Shown piece after piece: positions 34,041 to 44,652 of a stretch of 64,000 nt of DNA. Location: positions 1-64,000 of the IMG/VR virus record IMGVR_UViG_3300020185_000041. One strand, given 5' to 3'. The stretch comes from a virus. Every line of letters begins with the position of its first letter. Positions within the stretch are counted from its first letter, which is position 1. The notes under the pieces were generated by a model, which saw only the letters and a list, made by a program, of their open reading frames with translations, made no database searches and had not been told where the DNA came from. The position numbers and the translations under genes were made by a program.

Positions 34041-35342
34041 ATGAGCAGAGACCTGACAATCAGGCTGCTCGGCCGTCCGCAGGTATCTTCTGATAAGCGT
34101 ACCGGGTTTAGCAAAGTATCTCGTCGCTATGTCGTCCAAGGCCCACGGGCTACACTTGCTGGTATTGTTGATTCTACAAACCCGTTGTTCTTACCTTATG
34201 GAAGTACGGACGAAGAATTTACAGATTACTATTTAATCGAGCAGACTCTCGCTCCTGCGAGCGGCACGCTTGATAAAGCATATCTTGTTCGCGAATTTTT
34301 ACAGATTAGTACAAGTGCGATTCAAGAGGCGTATACACAGACCAATGATTTGATTCGTGTGCGCAAACGCTTCGCTGTTCTTCGTAATAATGATACGGCT
34401 CTCGGATATGGAACATTGTGGGATTCTGTAAATGATAAGCATCCGATAACAAATTCATCATACATTGATCCATGGGAGTATGCACCTAGCTGGATAAAAT
34501 CTTCAGCGCCAGGATCAAAGAATTATAATGTCGACAATGCGGATACTGATCATGGATTTACGGATACTCCGAAGGTCGGATCCGGAAGCCTTGGAACATT
34601 TGCCGGAGCTATTGCGAGCTCAGGGAATTGGATGGAAGGATATTCTGTAATGACCCAAGCTGGTTCCGGACTAGATGTATGGACGGTTGAATGGGTAACG
34701 CATGCCGCACCATACTGGATTCTCGGTACTGGGAGCGGGAATAGGCGCAGAACTTCTTCCGTTAATGTTGTAGGCTTTGACGGTAACGGCCTGTACACCT
34801 CGGAATCCCTAGCATCTTCTGGAAGTGTTTCTTACACGACTCGGGCAATGACATATAACTTTTTTGTGCGGGCTAATTCGATCCCATCGAATCTCGCGGA
34901 GATTGGTGGTGGATCTGCATCTGTATCTTTTAGCCCAACCGTCAGCTATGATTACGCCGTTACAGATAAAGAAGATAAAACAACTTACTTTAGAAACATT
35001 ATTAAAAATAGCGTTTGGGGCGGGAACAATTCTTTGTCTATTGACGGTAAGAATGTTGGCTCTGTTTCTGGAAACTCCTTAATTCTTGACTTTACTGCGG
35101 AGCCCTCTGGTGAAGCCGGTTCTGGTGGAGTGATACCTTTTAAAGACTCCGATCACGCAAACTTTAGAGGCGCTCTCGTTAAATCTATAAAAGGAAACAT
35201 CTCTTGGACTATGACCAAAGCAGGCTATAGCTGGTCCTCCAACTCAGGAACTTTCGGCCAAACAAAAACATCAATCGCTCCTCTATTTTCAAAAGGATCT
35301 GAGAAGATCTGGAAGGTAGCCATTACATATGTTGGAGGATGA
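34041..35342 (+). CDS. putative tail protein, 433 aa
   Basis: A basic N-terminus (residues 1-35), then a largely beta-structured protein rich in S, G, T and Y. It overlaps the next gene by 14 bases and lies in the tail operon. Landmarks are IEQTLAPASGTLDKAYLVREFLQIS and several GSGS-type turns. Likely a structural tail protein; no catalytic motif seen. Confidence 0.6.
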   Translation: MSRDLTIRLLGRPQVSSDKRTGFSKVSRRYVVQGPRATLAGIVDSTNPLFLPYGSTDEEFTDYYLIEQTLAPASGTLDKAYLVREFLQISTSAIQEAYTQTNDLIRVRKRFAVLRNNDTALGYGTLWDSVNDKHPITNSSYIDPWEYAPSWIKSSAPGSKNYNVDNADTDHGFTDTPKVGSGSLGTFAGAIASSGNWMEGYSVMTQAGSGLDVWTVEWVTHAAPYWILGTGSGNRRRTSSVNVVGFDGNGLYTSESLASSGSVSYTTRAMTYNFFVRANSIPSNLAEIGGGSASVSFSPTVSYDYAVTDKEDKTTYFRNIIKNSVWGGNNSLSIDGKNVGSVSGNSLILDFTAEPSGEAGSGGVIPFKDSDHANFRGALVKSIKGNISWTMTKAGYSWSSNSGTFGQTKTSIAPLFSKGSEKIWKVAITYVGG

Positions 35343-38220
35343 TCAAAAGTTTGAAGAGCTCGAATCTAAGCTCGCAGCTTTAAGCTCGCAGGTCGAAGAC
35401 CTTGAGCAAGAGACCGAAGTCGATCCGTTCTTCGAGGACGATGTTCGTAGGGTAATAGACGATTTTAAAAGCCGTGAGCTCGCAGGTCTTGAGTCGGAGG
35501 ACGAAGATTTTGATGATGATGATGACTCTAGCTCGGATGATTTTATAAGCGTTCAGACTACAGCAGGTCCAAGCTTTAAAACTCATTGGATTGCTCCGAC
35601 ATCCTGCGGAAATATGACCCGCGACCTTGCTCGCGATGCCTTTGTCAAAGGAGCCGCGGATAGATATGGTACTAGCCAGCAAGTAAACAACGGGGATGTT
35701 CTTATTTTACTATGCCGCGAGGCTGTGGCCGAAGAGCCGGAAGAGGGTAGCGAGGCTGAGGAGCCGGAGCCCCCCAAGAAAATATGTAGATATGTTGGGT
35801 TGGCTTATAATACATTAATTCATCCAGCCTCTACCGAGCCACCTAGCGAGACCGAAGAACTAATTTCTGCACCGGTTGGAAACTATGAAATATTTGTATG
35901 GAGCTCATGCGAATGCTCGGATGAGCCTGCAGAAACCGTTGTTCTCACGTCCATATTTGAAGAATCTACCGGGTCAACATCCAATGGAAACTATGCGAGC
36001 ATTGGAGCTGACGAATCTCCAGACATGTCAAACGCTGACGGGTTATTGACTGAAGCTTCTCTAAGAAAAAGCGAATATACAGACAGTTCTAATTTAGCCA
36101 AAGGACTGTCTAACACGCTATCTAAAAACGATGCCGGCTACAAAGCTCAGCTTGTACAGCTATCCAAGGATCTTAGCAGATACCATCTAGATCAAAAAAA
36201 GAATCCGCTGAATTTTGAAGCTGATAAGACAAATCTAAACTCTCATGGATTTGGTTCGGATCTTTTTGTATCCAAAAATCTAGAGCTTTCGAACGGAGAG
36301 TGCGGTAATCTTGAAACTGTAAGTATATCAGGAGAAACCTTTGACTTAGCTTTGCTTAAAGAAGGTACTCCTAGCTTAGCTTCTACTTTTCTTTCAACAG
36401 CAAAAATTAGCTTAGGTACTGCCGTAAGTATTGGCGGAACATTTAATTTAGATGTCTACGACACTAATCCAGTATCGTTAGGATCTGACTTGGGATTAGT
36501 TACAGGAAGCACAGTATTCCTTCCGGTTATTTCGGAGACGAATGCGGATGAAATTGCTAATGCTGATACTATAGATTCGCAGGCGTTTAGCTTAACAGGT
36601 GCTAATGTTTCCTCAGATAGCTCTGGTGTAACTGTATCTATTGGAACATCTGCTAGCACAATAGCTGCAAACTACTCCTCCGGTTTATTGACGCACAAAG
36701 ATGATCCAAATGTCAGTCCTGGTAGTATCAGTTTTACTATACCCAATGCTTCGGGCGGGACGGACGGGACGAGCGACAACTACACACCTAATCTATTTAA
36801 AGCCTCAGTAAATAGTGGTACCGCGTCCGAGTTTTACGAAAAAAGCGTGTCTATATTTTCAAGCAGCGATGCATTAATCAACTTTGTAGACGGTGTCGCG
36901 GTATCGCTTTCTAACCCGTCGTATACTCGTATAAGCGGGCTATCTTTAGATGCATCTAATAAAGACGGAACTGTAGATGCTACAAAGCTATCCGATATAT
37001 CAGTTCGTGGAGTGTACGATGTAATCTATGAGTCTGAGGAGACGGGGGATGCTCGATACTACATAGATTACATATATCAAGATATTACTCTTACTATTCA
37101 GAGCGGGTTGGTTACGCAGACAGAACTCGGATCTTTGACAACGGAATCAAAAGGCCCTATAAATGTACCGGGAGCAGATTTAAAATATGGTTGCGATCCC
37201 GAATATGGCTGTCAGCCAGATCCTGCTGGTGAGTTTTTTGATTCCTCATGCGGCTCAGTGTGCGAGTCTGAAGAGTTAATTCTTTCCTACAGGCCTTCAA
37301 ATATTTGGATATATACAGAATCGTCATATGAAAATGGAGAGTTTTGTTTTAACCTTGAATCATCTCATGAATCAACTCCGGCTGGTGCGGATTTACAAAA
37401 CCAATTTTATACGAATGGCGGTCATTTAAAGGCTCAAAAGATTGCGGGTAAAAAAGTCGATAATTTCTATGTAAACAATGTTCTAATTCCGGAAAACACT
37501 ATTTATTATGCGGAGAAAGATCCGTACGATGTATGTAATGCTGTACGGTTTGAACATTCATTTAGAAGGTACCGCGAAAATATATTAGACGATGGTTCAA
37601 GATGTTGGACTTTTATTTCCGAACATATATACATGCCTGGGCAAGGAGACGATAGAACTGTAATATGTACTAATAATGGGCGAGTAGTTTCTAAATTAGA
37701 TGCCCTCGGTATAAATGTTCCCGAGTATCAAGTTAACAATTTACCTATCGGTCAGGACTTTTATGTCGATAGCACAACAGGAGATTACAACGGAATTTCT
37801 ATTCAATCTACGGCACCTGGAAATACGGAAAATCCACCGCTCGGCGAATGTTCAACAGCGGCTCAAATAGATTATCAAGCAAGCGGGAATTCTACCCCAT
37901 CTGAAATAGACCATGAAGATACAATAGTATATCCTAAAACTACATCGACTACAGATGTAAATGTAAAGTTAACACTTCCGAGCGACGGGTATATAGGCCG
38001 CTCGGGTTTGAGCGCCCTATATCTAGGTTTTACAAATTCTGACGGGTCTAAACTAGAAAATCTGGAAGCTTACCCTTATCGAGATGACGAATTAAGGGGC
38101 AAACCGGTAGAATTCACTATTCGTATACCCGAAGGAAGTACGTCTTTAACATACGAAATTAAACTGTCTCCTATAGGCCTTCCGCCCGAATCATTTATTC
38201 TTCACTTAACTTCGCAATAA
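35329..38220 (+). CDS. large tail protein with acidic N-terminus, 963 aa
   Basis: The start overlaps the upstream gene. Residues 1-75 are an acidic coiled coil ending in a run of aspartates (DEDFDDDDDSSSDDF). The bulk is beta-rich and S/T/N-rich. Cysteine pairs near residues 615-650 (YGCDPEYGCQPD, DSSCGSVCESEE) suggest a small metal-binding or disulphide-like knob. The last 120 residues again look like a beta sandwich. Probably a tail fibre or hub protein. Confidence 0.65.
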   Translation: MLEDDQKFEELESKLAALSSQVEDLEQETEVDPFFEDDVRRVIDDFKSRELAGLESEDEDFDDDDDSSSDDFISVQTTAGPSFKTHWIAPTSCGNMTRDLARDAFVKGAADRYGTSQQVNNGDVLILLCREAVAEEPEEGSEAEEPEPPKKICRYVGLAYNTLIHPASTEPPSETEELISAPVGNYEIFVWSSCECSDEPAETVVLTSIFEESTGSTSNGNYASIGADESPDMSNADGLLTEASLRKSEYTDSSNLAKGLSNTLSKNDAGYKAQLVQLSKDLSRYHLDQKKNPLNFEADKTNLNSHGFGSDLFVSKNLELSNGECGNLETVSISGETFDLALLKEGTPSLASTFLSTAKISLGTAVSIGGTFNLDVYDTNPVSLGSDLGLVTGSTVFLPVISETNADEIANADTIDSQAFSLTGANVSSDSSGVTVSIGTSASTIAANYSSGLLTHKDDPNVSPGSISFTIPNASGGTDGTSDNYTPNLFKASVNSGTASEFYEKSVSIFSSSDALINFVDGVAVSLSNPSYTRISGLSLDASNKDGTVDATKLSDISVRGVYDVIYESEETGDARYYIDYIYQDITLTIQSGLVTQTELGSLTTESKGPINVPGADLKYGCDPEYGCQPDPAGEFFDSSCGSVCESEELILSYRPSNIWIYTESSYENGEFCFNLESSHESTPAGADLQNQFYTNGGHLKAQKIAGKKVDNFYVNNVLIPENTIYYAEKDPYDVCNAVRFEHSFRRYRENILDDGSRCWTFISEHIYMPGQGDDRTVICTNNGRVVSKLDALGINVPEYQVNNLPIGQDFYVDSTTGDYNGISIQSTAPGNTENPPLGECSTAAQIDYQASGNSTPSEIDHEDTIVYPKTTSTTDVNVKLTLPSDGYIGRSGLSALYLGFTNSDGSKLENLEAYPYRDDELRGKPVEFTIRIPEGSTSLTYEIKLSPIGLPPESFILHLTSQ

Positions 38221-38221
38221 T

Positions 38222-41200
38222 ATGCCAAACTACGAATATCAAACTACTGTATCTTTGGGTGGTGAGTATAAAGAAAAAGCCCCAAGGAAAGAAGGCTTTA
38301 CCACATATGTAAACGGTACCGTGGATGTTACAACTCCTGGTGAGTATGTAATTACATACACCCACTTAAAACCTGAGCCGTTTAAATCTATAACTGAGTC
38401 TAGATTAGTTACCGTATCTAATGAAGGTTCTTTAGATGATACGCCTGAGCCTATTGTCCATCTATATGGAAATAGTGTTGAAACTATTAGCCGAGGCCAA
38501 GAATTTGTAGATCCTGGTGCTTATGCACTTAGTCATCCAAATGCTCTAAGTAGTGATGCATCAAATTTAGTTGTTAAAACTGTATCCTCTGTAGAAGAAA
38601 ATAGTTGGTCGTCCCAACCAGTTGGGAACTACACAATTTTATACTATGCGGTATCAGAAGGAAAGCGCGTAGGATTTGCCGCTAGAACAGTTATTATAGA
38701 AGTAGGCCCGACCTTGCTAGAGTTGTACGGCTGTTCGAGACTGTATATAGAATATCCAGAAGACGGTACTGTGCCTATATATGCCGGTGTGGACTATTCT
38801 GAAAGCGGTTCGCATATTACTAAAGATGCAGGCTATAATATTGAGGGATCTGACTACGATTTAAAAATATTTGTAAAGCGAGAAAGTGGTGGGAACTCGT
38901 ATATTGTTACACCTGATAATATATTTTTTACAGGCGACCCGGATTTTAGTCAGACTTTCAATATTTACTACTCGGTTACAACTTCTTCAGGCGTTCAGAA
39001 ACTAGCTATTAGAGAAGTTACTATGGTTAAGCCTGGAGAAACTGATGGAAGCATTTTATCTGGTTTAGCATTTCAAGAAGAATCTGATGACGGATGTGCA
39101 GATGTTGCGCCAATAACCTCAGAAGATACAGAATACGATGATTTGTTTGATGAACTTGGAGATGCTATAAATGACGATCCTGATTTAACAATTGGAGAGG
39201 ATTTACCAGAGCCAGAAACTAATAATTCTCTAGTAGTTCTTTGTGCGGGAGATACTGCATATAATGGAAATATTTTTCCAAGTTCTTGGACTTCAAACCC
39301 TGGAAAGATTCCAGAAACTATTGTAGAAACTCATTATACACCCGCGAATCCCACGGGGTGGGATCTTTGGTGGAGGACAAAAACTGGTATGGTATTGCCA
39401 GGAGATACTGAGCAGACCGAATGGTTTGCAGAAAAAGGTACTATACCTTGGAGACTTCATAAAGTTCATAGCGAAACAAAAGTTACATACTCCTATGGAC
39501 TGGGGGCTGGAGTAGTATTTTTTAGAAACCCATCAAAAGATTTTATATTTTCTACACTTGAACCATACTACGACGCTGCTGGAAATCGAATTGGTGATAT
39601 ATTCTACGGATTTTATGGCGCGCATATATTTACCGAAGAATATGGATGGACGACCAATCAAACTAAGAATAGTGGCACATTATTTAATAGTGGAACTTAT
39701 TGGGGTAAATCAGCTAGTTCTGTTACCCGTGTAACACAAGAGCTCAAAGACCACCATATGGAGGTACTCTCATCAGGAGATCATCAATATACAGACGATG
39801 GACAACCCTTGCGCGTTCTTAGCGATCCAAACAGTAATACGCTAACCTCTGGTCGTTATGCAGGTGTTGTATTTAACTCGCACCCTTTATGGCATGCTTT
39901 TCAAATATCTATAAATACGCAAGATACAGGCACTGTTGCGGGTGAAGATGTTATTAGTCTTAGATGGTTTGATAGAGCTGGTGGGAGAGATGTTAGTTCT
40001 TATTGCGACTATTATATCCCCAATTCTGACCCTCCCACTCTTCCTCTATTTTGTAATACTACTCGCGATAATTATTTAGGGTTTGATGGTTTTAATCCTT
40101 ATTCAGGTCATGAGTATACACCCGCCGGTCCTATTCCTGGATGCCTTGTTGAAGTTACATGGACCGATAATCCTTATTACAATACTTCACATCCTAATAA
40201 TACAACTAATTACTCCAATATTCACCCTGGGTTTGATCACTTTTCGGCAGAATTCGAACAGTTTGTCTACTGGTTTTTAAAAGAAATTTACGAGGATGAG
40301 GTGCTCTATGTAAACAATAGGGGTGATCAAAGCTGGGTGCGCATTGATTCGGAAAACCCTACAATGAATAAGTTCACCGGTTTAAAAGGTACATATTCTT
40401 GGAATCATTGGAGTGTTGCGCACCTCAGTGGTGGTGGTGAAGTTACACAGTGGGGGCTTAGATATATCAGTAATTTTAAAGCAGGCACCCGAATAATAGA
40501 AGATGACCCCGATAACAGCTTGGACAGTCTACCTGCTGGTCAAAACTACTATAAAGGTCTCGCTGTCTGGGATAAATCTAGTGCAGGAAATGCTTGGGCA
40601 AATCCACAAGTTAATCCAGCTCAAGCGGTTCCGGTATACCCGCTAATATCCGGTAATTTAGACTATTCGGTACCTCACACAATTAATCCATGCACCCCAC
40701 CTCCTCCATCCCTTCCTCTATTTTGTAATACTACAATTGATCCATATGAAGGATACGACGGAAATAATTCGTTCGCATACACACCGGGAGGCACCGTTCC
40801 TGCAATCCTTCTTGAAATTACATGGACGGATAATCCTTATCAAGGAAATCATACTTGGTCCTTGTATAAGTACTCCAACATCTCCCCGCATACCAACTAT
40901 TTCGATATGCATGGCTCTGAAACTAAATGGCTTTTGAGAGAAATTTACGAGGATAAGGTGCTTTATATTAGTCTTAGTGGAGAGCAACGTTTTGTAACGA
41001 TTGATCCGGGCGATCCTACAATGAATAAGTTCGTGGGTAGTAGAGGTACATATTCTTGGAATCATTGGAGTATGGCTTTCTACGAGGGTGTTCTTTATGG
41101 TCATAAATACCTTAGTAATTTTGAGACCGGTACTCGAATATTAGAAGATGACATTGATAACAGCTTGGGTAGTCTGGATCATTCAGGCCCGCATCAGGGT

Positions 41201-41365
41201 CAACAGTACTATAAAGGTCTCTTAGCCTTTGATAGAACCAATTCTTGTTGGGCGGATCCACAAAATAATCCCTCTAAAACGCTAAAGACATATCCGTACG
41301 GTGCTGTCGTATTCGATACTCCGCATACATACTTCATTAATGAAACAATTAATCCATGCACATAA
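38222..41365 (+). CDS. tail protein with DUF5011-like and duplicated C-terminal modules, 1047 aa
   Basis: It starts one base after the previous stop. Residues 1-270 hold three Ig-like units in the style of DUF5011/HYR domains (GEYVITYTHLKPE; GQEFVDPGAYALS...VGNYTILYYAVSEGKRVGFAARTV). Residues 280-600 are a unique region. Residues 607-1047 are two tandem copies of a 220-residue module, each starting LPLFCNTT, passing EVTWTDNPY/EITWTDNPY, (V/L)LY(V/I)...TMNKF and TYSWNHWS, and ending TINPCT. A likely surface-binding tail protein. Confidence 0.65.
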   Translation: MPNYEYQTTVSLGGEYKEKAPRKEGFTTYVNGTVDVTTPGEYVITYTHLKPEPFKSITESRLVTVSNEGSLDDTPEPIVHLYGNSVETISRGQEFVDPGAYALSHPNALSSDASNLVVKTVSSVEENSWSSQPVGNYTILYYAVSEGKRVGFAARTVIIEVGPTLLELYGCSRLYIEYPEDGTVPIYAGVDYSESGSHITKDAGYNIEGSDYDLKIFVKRESGGNSYIVTPDNIFFTGDPDFSQTFNIYYSVTTSSGVQKLAIREVTMVKPGETDGSILSGLAFQEESDDGCADVAPITSEDTEYDDLFDELGDAINDDPDLTIGEDLPEPETNNSLVVLCAGDTAYNGNIFPSSWTSNPGKIPETIVETHYTPANPTGWDLWWRTKTGMVLPGDTEQTEWFAEKGTIPWRLHKVHSETKVTYSYGLGAGVVFFRNPSKDFIFSTLEPYYDAAGNRIGDIFYGFYGAHIFTEEYGWTTNQTKNSGTLFNSGTYWGKSASSVTRVTQELKDHHMEVLSSGDHQYTDDGQPLRVLSDPNSNTLTSGRYAGVVFNSHPLWHAFQISINTQDTGTVAGEDVISLRWFDRAGGRDVSSYCDYYIPNSDPPTLPLFCNTTRDNYLGFDGFNPYSGHEYTPAGPIPGCLVEVTWTDNPYYNTSHPNNTTNYSNIHPGFDHFSAEFEQFVYWFLKEIYEDEVLYVNNRGDQSWVRIDSENPTMNKFTGLKGTYSWNHWSVAHLSGGGEVTQWGLRYISNFKAGTRIIEDDPDNSLDSLPAGQNYYKGLAVWDKSSAGNAWANPQVNPAQAVPVYPLISGNLDYSVPHTINPCTPPPPSLPLFCNTTIDPYEGYDGNNSFAYTPGGTVPAILLEITWTDNPYQGNHTWSLYKYSNISPHTNYFDMHGSETKWLLREIYEDKVLYISLSGEQRFVTIDPGDPTMNKFVGSRGTYSWNHWSMAFYEGVLYGHKYLSNFETGTRILEDDIDNSLGSLDHSGPHQGQQYYKGLLAFDRTNSCWADPQNNPSKTLKTYPYGAVVFDTPHTYFINETINPCT
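40040..41362 (+). repeat. tandem duplication of a 220-codon module
   Basis: The unit at 40040-40711 is repeated at 40712-41362. Protein copies are clearly similar (shared LPLFCNTT, WTDNPY, TYSWNHWS, DNSL, YYKGL, INPCT) but DNA has diverged, so the duplication is older than the 156-bp repeats at 7881-8639. Confidence 0.85.
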
Positions 41366-41410
41366 TGCCAAGCGATTGCTACACAATGAGAAAGCGGGGA
41401 GTATAAGGCG

Positions 41411-44400
41411 GTGAGGTTTTTCCGGATACCATCCTTCACCGGGATCGAAGCGCATCGCGATGACGCCGATCGCGGCTCCCTTCGTTTAGTCGAGGGTTGC
41501 TTACCGCACGGGCCGGGCGGTTTGCGTAGCGGTCCTGTGTGGAACAAGATCGGCGATGTTCAATATGTCGCGGATGGTGACCAAAATAAAATATCTTCCG
41601 CAGATGATGGATTAGGAAATTCTATAGTCTTTGTATCCCGACAGAACGAGGTTCACGATATAGCACTATTAACCACTGAACATACCGAGCTAGAATCTTT
41701 CACAGAGCAGGAAGAATTTACATTTGAAAATCCATCGCTTTATACCGCTGGTCCTGCAAATATTACTCCAATAGGTAATAAACTTTATGCCGTCGGAGAC
41801 GGGAGTAATGGATCAATATTTGTAGGTAAAGGCCCGGACGATACTTTTGAAGTTTTTCCAGACGAAAGTTTATACAGTCAAGAATGGTCAAGGTTTCCAA
41901 AATGTCAGTTCTTTGTTCAAGGGCCTAAGAAAACAATCTTTGCAGCAGGCAATCCAGATAAACCATTAACCGTATACATATCAGAGCCTGCAGGCCTGAC
42001 CTCTCCGTATCGAGATACTCCTTACAGTACTGAGGATACAACCTATAACCAGGGCGTTCTTTCGACCGTCGACATTTTAGGTTCGAATGCGAGCAAAATA
42101 ACCGCACTTTCAACCCGAGGAGATCAAGTAGTAGTACATACGGACAAAGGATGTCATCTTCTATATGCACCAGCTCCAGACCAAGCAAATACCGGATATC
42201 GTGTTGAACAAGCACCAGCGACTAACTTCTCAGCAGCTGTAAATTCAAAAGTTGTTTCCCGAGCATCTGGATCATTGACATATTGGGTAGGGCACGACGG
42301 CCAAGTTTACAAGGATGAGGCCGCAAGTCGTGGGTCGGAGGACTTAAGAAGTCGCGCTGATGAAGACCAAGCAAACTGGAAAAGTAAGGGCGTATGGGAA
42401 GATGAATTACCTACAGACCTTACTAAATCTTTTGCTCTGTACTCCCCACAGACCGGGATGTACTGGTTCTTTGTAGAGTCCGAGGAAAAAAAAACTTTTG
42501 ATCTAATTCCAAGAACCCCGTTGAGGGGGCCTAGGAATTTAATAGCTCGTATACTAGCCCCGTTTTTCGGACCAACAAACCTAGAGGCAGTAATCCTTCC
42601 GCCAGAGGTTGGGCCCACAAATTTAGAGGCTGAAGTTCTTCCGCCAGAAGTTGGACCAACAAACCTAGATGCAGAAGTTTTACCACCAACTGAAGGGCCT
42701 ACAAATTTAGAAGCTTTAGTACTTCCGCCGGAGGTTGGACCTACAAATCTAGAAGCTATAATTCTACCACCAGAGGTTGGACCTACAAATTTAGATGCAG
42801 AAGTTTTACCACCAGAAGTCGGACCTACAAATTTAGATGCTGAAGTTCTCCCGCCAGAAGTAGGACCTACAAATCTAGAAGCTATAATTCTACCGCCAGA
42901 AGTCGGACCTACAAACCTAGAGGCAGTAATTCTCCCGCCAACTGAAGGTCCTACAAATTTAGATGCAGAAGTTTTACCGCCAGAGGTTGGACCTACAAAT
43001 TTAGAGGTAGTAATTCTCCCGCCAGAGGTTGGACCTACAAATTTAGAAGCTATAATTCTCCCTCCAACTGAGGGTCCTACCAATTTAGAGGCAGTAATTC
43101 TCCCTCCAGAAGTCGGACCTACAAACCTAGATGTAGTAATTCTCCCGCCAGAGGTTGGACCTACAAATTTAGAAGCTATAATTCTACCGCCGGAGATTGG
43201 GCCTACAAATTTAGATGCGCTAGTACTTCCGCCGCAAGTCGGGCCAACTAATTTGCAGGCTGTTGAACTACTAGGTCCTTTCTTCGCTAATGTTGAAAAT
43301 GTTGTCGGAGGGTGGAATTTAACCGGGTATTCTTCAGTAAAAAATACAGGTAACTGGACATCGTTTTTAAATTCCTACAATTTAAGAAATAATACTGGAA
43401 CACCTGTGACTTTAAGTGTTCGGGCAGAAGTTGACAGCCAACTCGTTGACGCACATTTCCACAAAATATACATACCGCAAGAGGTTATATTTAATCCCGA
43501 TATCGATGATCCTTACTGGGATTCTGTAAACCGTTGGTACTATAAATCTGAGGTTGACGGTTTAACATATAATCAAGATGCAACCGTTGAAATAATATGG
43601 GCCGCATCAGCCGTAGCTCCTTACTTAGGACCAACAAATTTACAAGCTTCTATACCCGACGATTTTACCCCTGAACCAGAAAGTAAATATATTGTCGTAG
43701 AAATATCTGAAGAGGGTACAAACCTTGATGACTTCAACGGTTGGCAAAGTAATGAGCTCGGATACAGCGATCCTGGAGGTTTACTCACAGTTGAAGAAAC
43801 TAGATACCTTGGGACTACGAGCGAAAAATCCGGAGTAAAACACAATGTCGGAGCTCAAAGAATAGAAATCGGAGGGAGGAACGGGCATCTTAATTCCGTA
43901 TATCATCCAGGAATTCTTGTAAGAAATGATAACGGATATTTTATGAATGGATCCGCTTACACCATGTCCGCTGTGGCTAATGAAGGTTGGTCGTTTACGG
44001 GCTGGGATATTAAGCACCTAAACACTACTCCAGAGTCTGAAAGGCTTGGTACTGCTGCGGGCGAAGTGCAAATTGTTAGTGGTGCTTTAGACAACCCTAC
44101 AGATCTCACTCTTTTAGTAACTGACCATACAAACTATATAACCGTAAAAGCTGAATTTATTGACCTCGCCCCCGACGCTGATGAAGTGCCCGATCCCGGA
44201 AACAAATATAACTTAGAAAATTGCGAGTGTGTAAGCGATAGCGGGTCTGGATTGGGAGACTTTGACACGCTCCAGGAGTGCGAAGATTGGAAAGCAGCAA
44301 CTACTTTTAACTGTGTAGACGGGGAGTGTGTAGAAGATGATATGCAAATGGGTACATATTCAAGCTGCGCAGATTGCCAAGCAGCTTGCGGATCCGGCGG

Positions 44401-44497
44401 GTCTGATCCATGCGATGACATAGCTTTCGATTATGATATAAATTGTACACACATCGGACCCGACATGGGCGTTAAAACTCAATGCGACTGCCAATAA
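41411..44497 (+). CDS. tail nozzle-like protein with GPTNLEA repeats, 1028 aa
   Basis: A GTG start. Residues 1-370 look like a beta-propeller-type tail tube/nozzle domain: RGSLRLVEGCLPHGPGGLRSGPVW at the start, then repeated small strands (TPIGNKLYAVGDGSNGSIFVG; KITALSTRGDQVVVHTDKGCHLLY) as in P22-gp10 or T7-gp12-type proteins. Residues 387-615 hold 17 copies of a 14-residue unit of the form GPTNLEAVILPPEV. A beta domain, one more isolated GPTNL unit, and a cysteine-rich C-terminus (about 935-1028, some fourteen Cys) follow. Confidence 0.65.
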   Translation: MRFFRIPSFTGIEAHRDDADRGSLRLVEGCLPHGPGGLRSGPVWNKIGDVQYVADGDQNKISSADDGLGNSIVFVSRQNEVHDIALLTTEHTELESFTEQEEFTFENPSLYTAGPANITPIGNKLYAVGDGSNGSIFVGKGPDDTFEVFPDESLYSQEWSRFPKCQFFVQGPKKTIFAAGNPDKPLTVYISEPAGLTSPYRDTPYSTEDTTYNQGVLSTVDILGSNASKITALSTRGDQVVVHTDKGCHLLYAPAPDQANTGYRVEQAPATNFSAAVNSKVVSRASGSLTYWVGHDGQVYKDEAASRGSEDLRSRADEDQANWKSKGVWEDELPTDLTKSFALYSPQTGMYWFFVESEEKKTFDLIPRTPLRGPRNLIARILAPFFGPTNLEAVILPPEVGPTNLEAEVLPPEVGPTNLDAEVLPPTEGPTNLEALVLPPEVGPTNLEAIILPPEVGPTNLDAEVLPPEVGPTNLDAEVLPPEVGPTNLEAIILPPEVGPTNLEAVILPPTEGPTNLDAEVLPPEVGPTNLEVVILPPEVGPTNLEAIILPPTEGPTNLEAVILPPEVGPTNLDVVILPPEVGPTNLEAIILPPEIGPTNLDALVLPPQVGPTNLQAVELLGPFFANVENVVGGWNLTGYSSVKNTGNWTSFLNSYNLRNNTGTPVTLSVRAEVDSQLVDAHFHKIYIPQEVIFNPDIDDPYWDSVNRWYYKSEVDGLTYNQDATVEIIWAASAVAPYLGPTNLQASIPDDFTPEPESKYIVVEISEEGTNLDDFNGWQSNELGYSDPGGLLTVEETRYLGTTSEKSGVKHNVGAQRIEIGGRNGHLNSVYHPGILVRNDNGYFMNGSAYTMSAVANEGWSFTGWDIKHLNTTPESERLGTAAGEVQIVSGALDNPTDLTLLVTDHTNYITVKAEFIDLAPDADEVPDPGNKYNLENCECVSDSGSGLGDFDTLQECEDWKAATTFNCVDGECVEDDMQMGTYSSCADCQAACGSGGSDPCDDIAFDYDINCTHIGPDMGVKTQCDCQ
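42569..43261 (+). repeat. seventeen 42-bp coding repeats (GPTNLEA/DA units)
   Basis: Consecutive in-frame 42-base units encoding GPTNL(E/D)A(I/V/E)(I/V)LPP(E/T)(V/E). Variation is limited to a few alternating residues, with a small set of unit types reused in mixed order, as expected from unequal recombination. Confidence 0.95.
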
Positions 44498-44652
44498 TGA
44501 ACACAGAAAACGAAAAACCTAAGCCCGAGCCAGAGAAATCGAAAGGTCTTGGAGACTCAATTAAAAAAGTAACCAACAAGCTTGGTATAAAACAGTGCGG
44601 AGGTTGTAAGCGTAGGCAGGCAACTCTTAACAAATATTTCCCTTACAAATAA
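44497..44652 (+). CDS. small conserved phage protein with CxxC and NKYFPYK end, 51 aa
   Basis: Its ATG and stop share bases with both neighbours (TAATG at each end). The N-terminus is K/E/P-rich; the C-terminal 23 residues GIKQCGGCKRRQATLNKYFP + YK match a short motif (GCGxCxxRxxxLNxxFPY) that I recall from many phage proteins of unknown role. The CxxC could bind metal. Confidence 0.65.
   Translation: MNTENEKPKPEPEKSKGLGDSIKKVTNKLGIKQCGGCKRRQATLNKYFPYK

Noticed and set aside
42307-43083. 258-codon open frame on the minus strand across the GPTNLEA array
   Set aside because: It is a mirror of the 42-bp repeats, which keep all frames open. The forward frame has start, context and flanking domains.
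7881-43261. CRISPR array
   Set aside because: The regular repeats are inside genes, keep frame and have no unique spacers; no cas operon is present (the Cas4-like nuclease is a phage replication-type protein).
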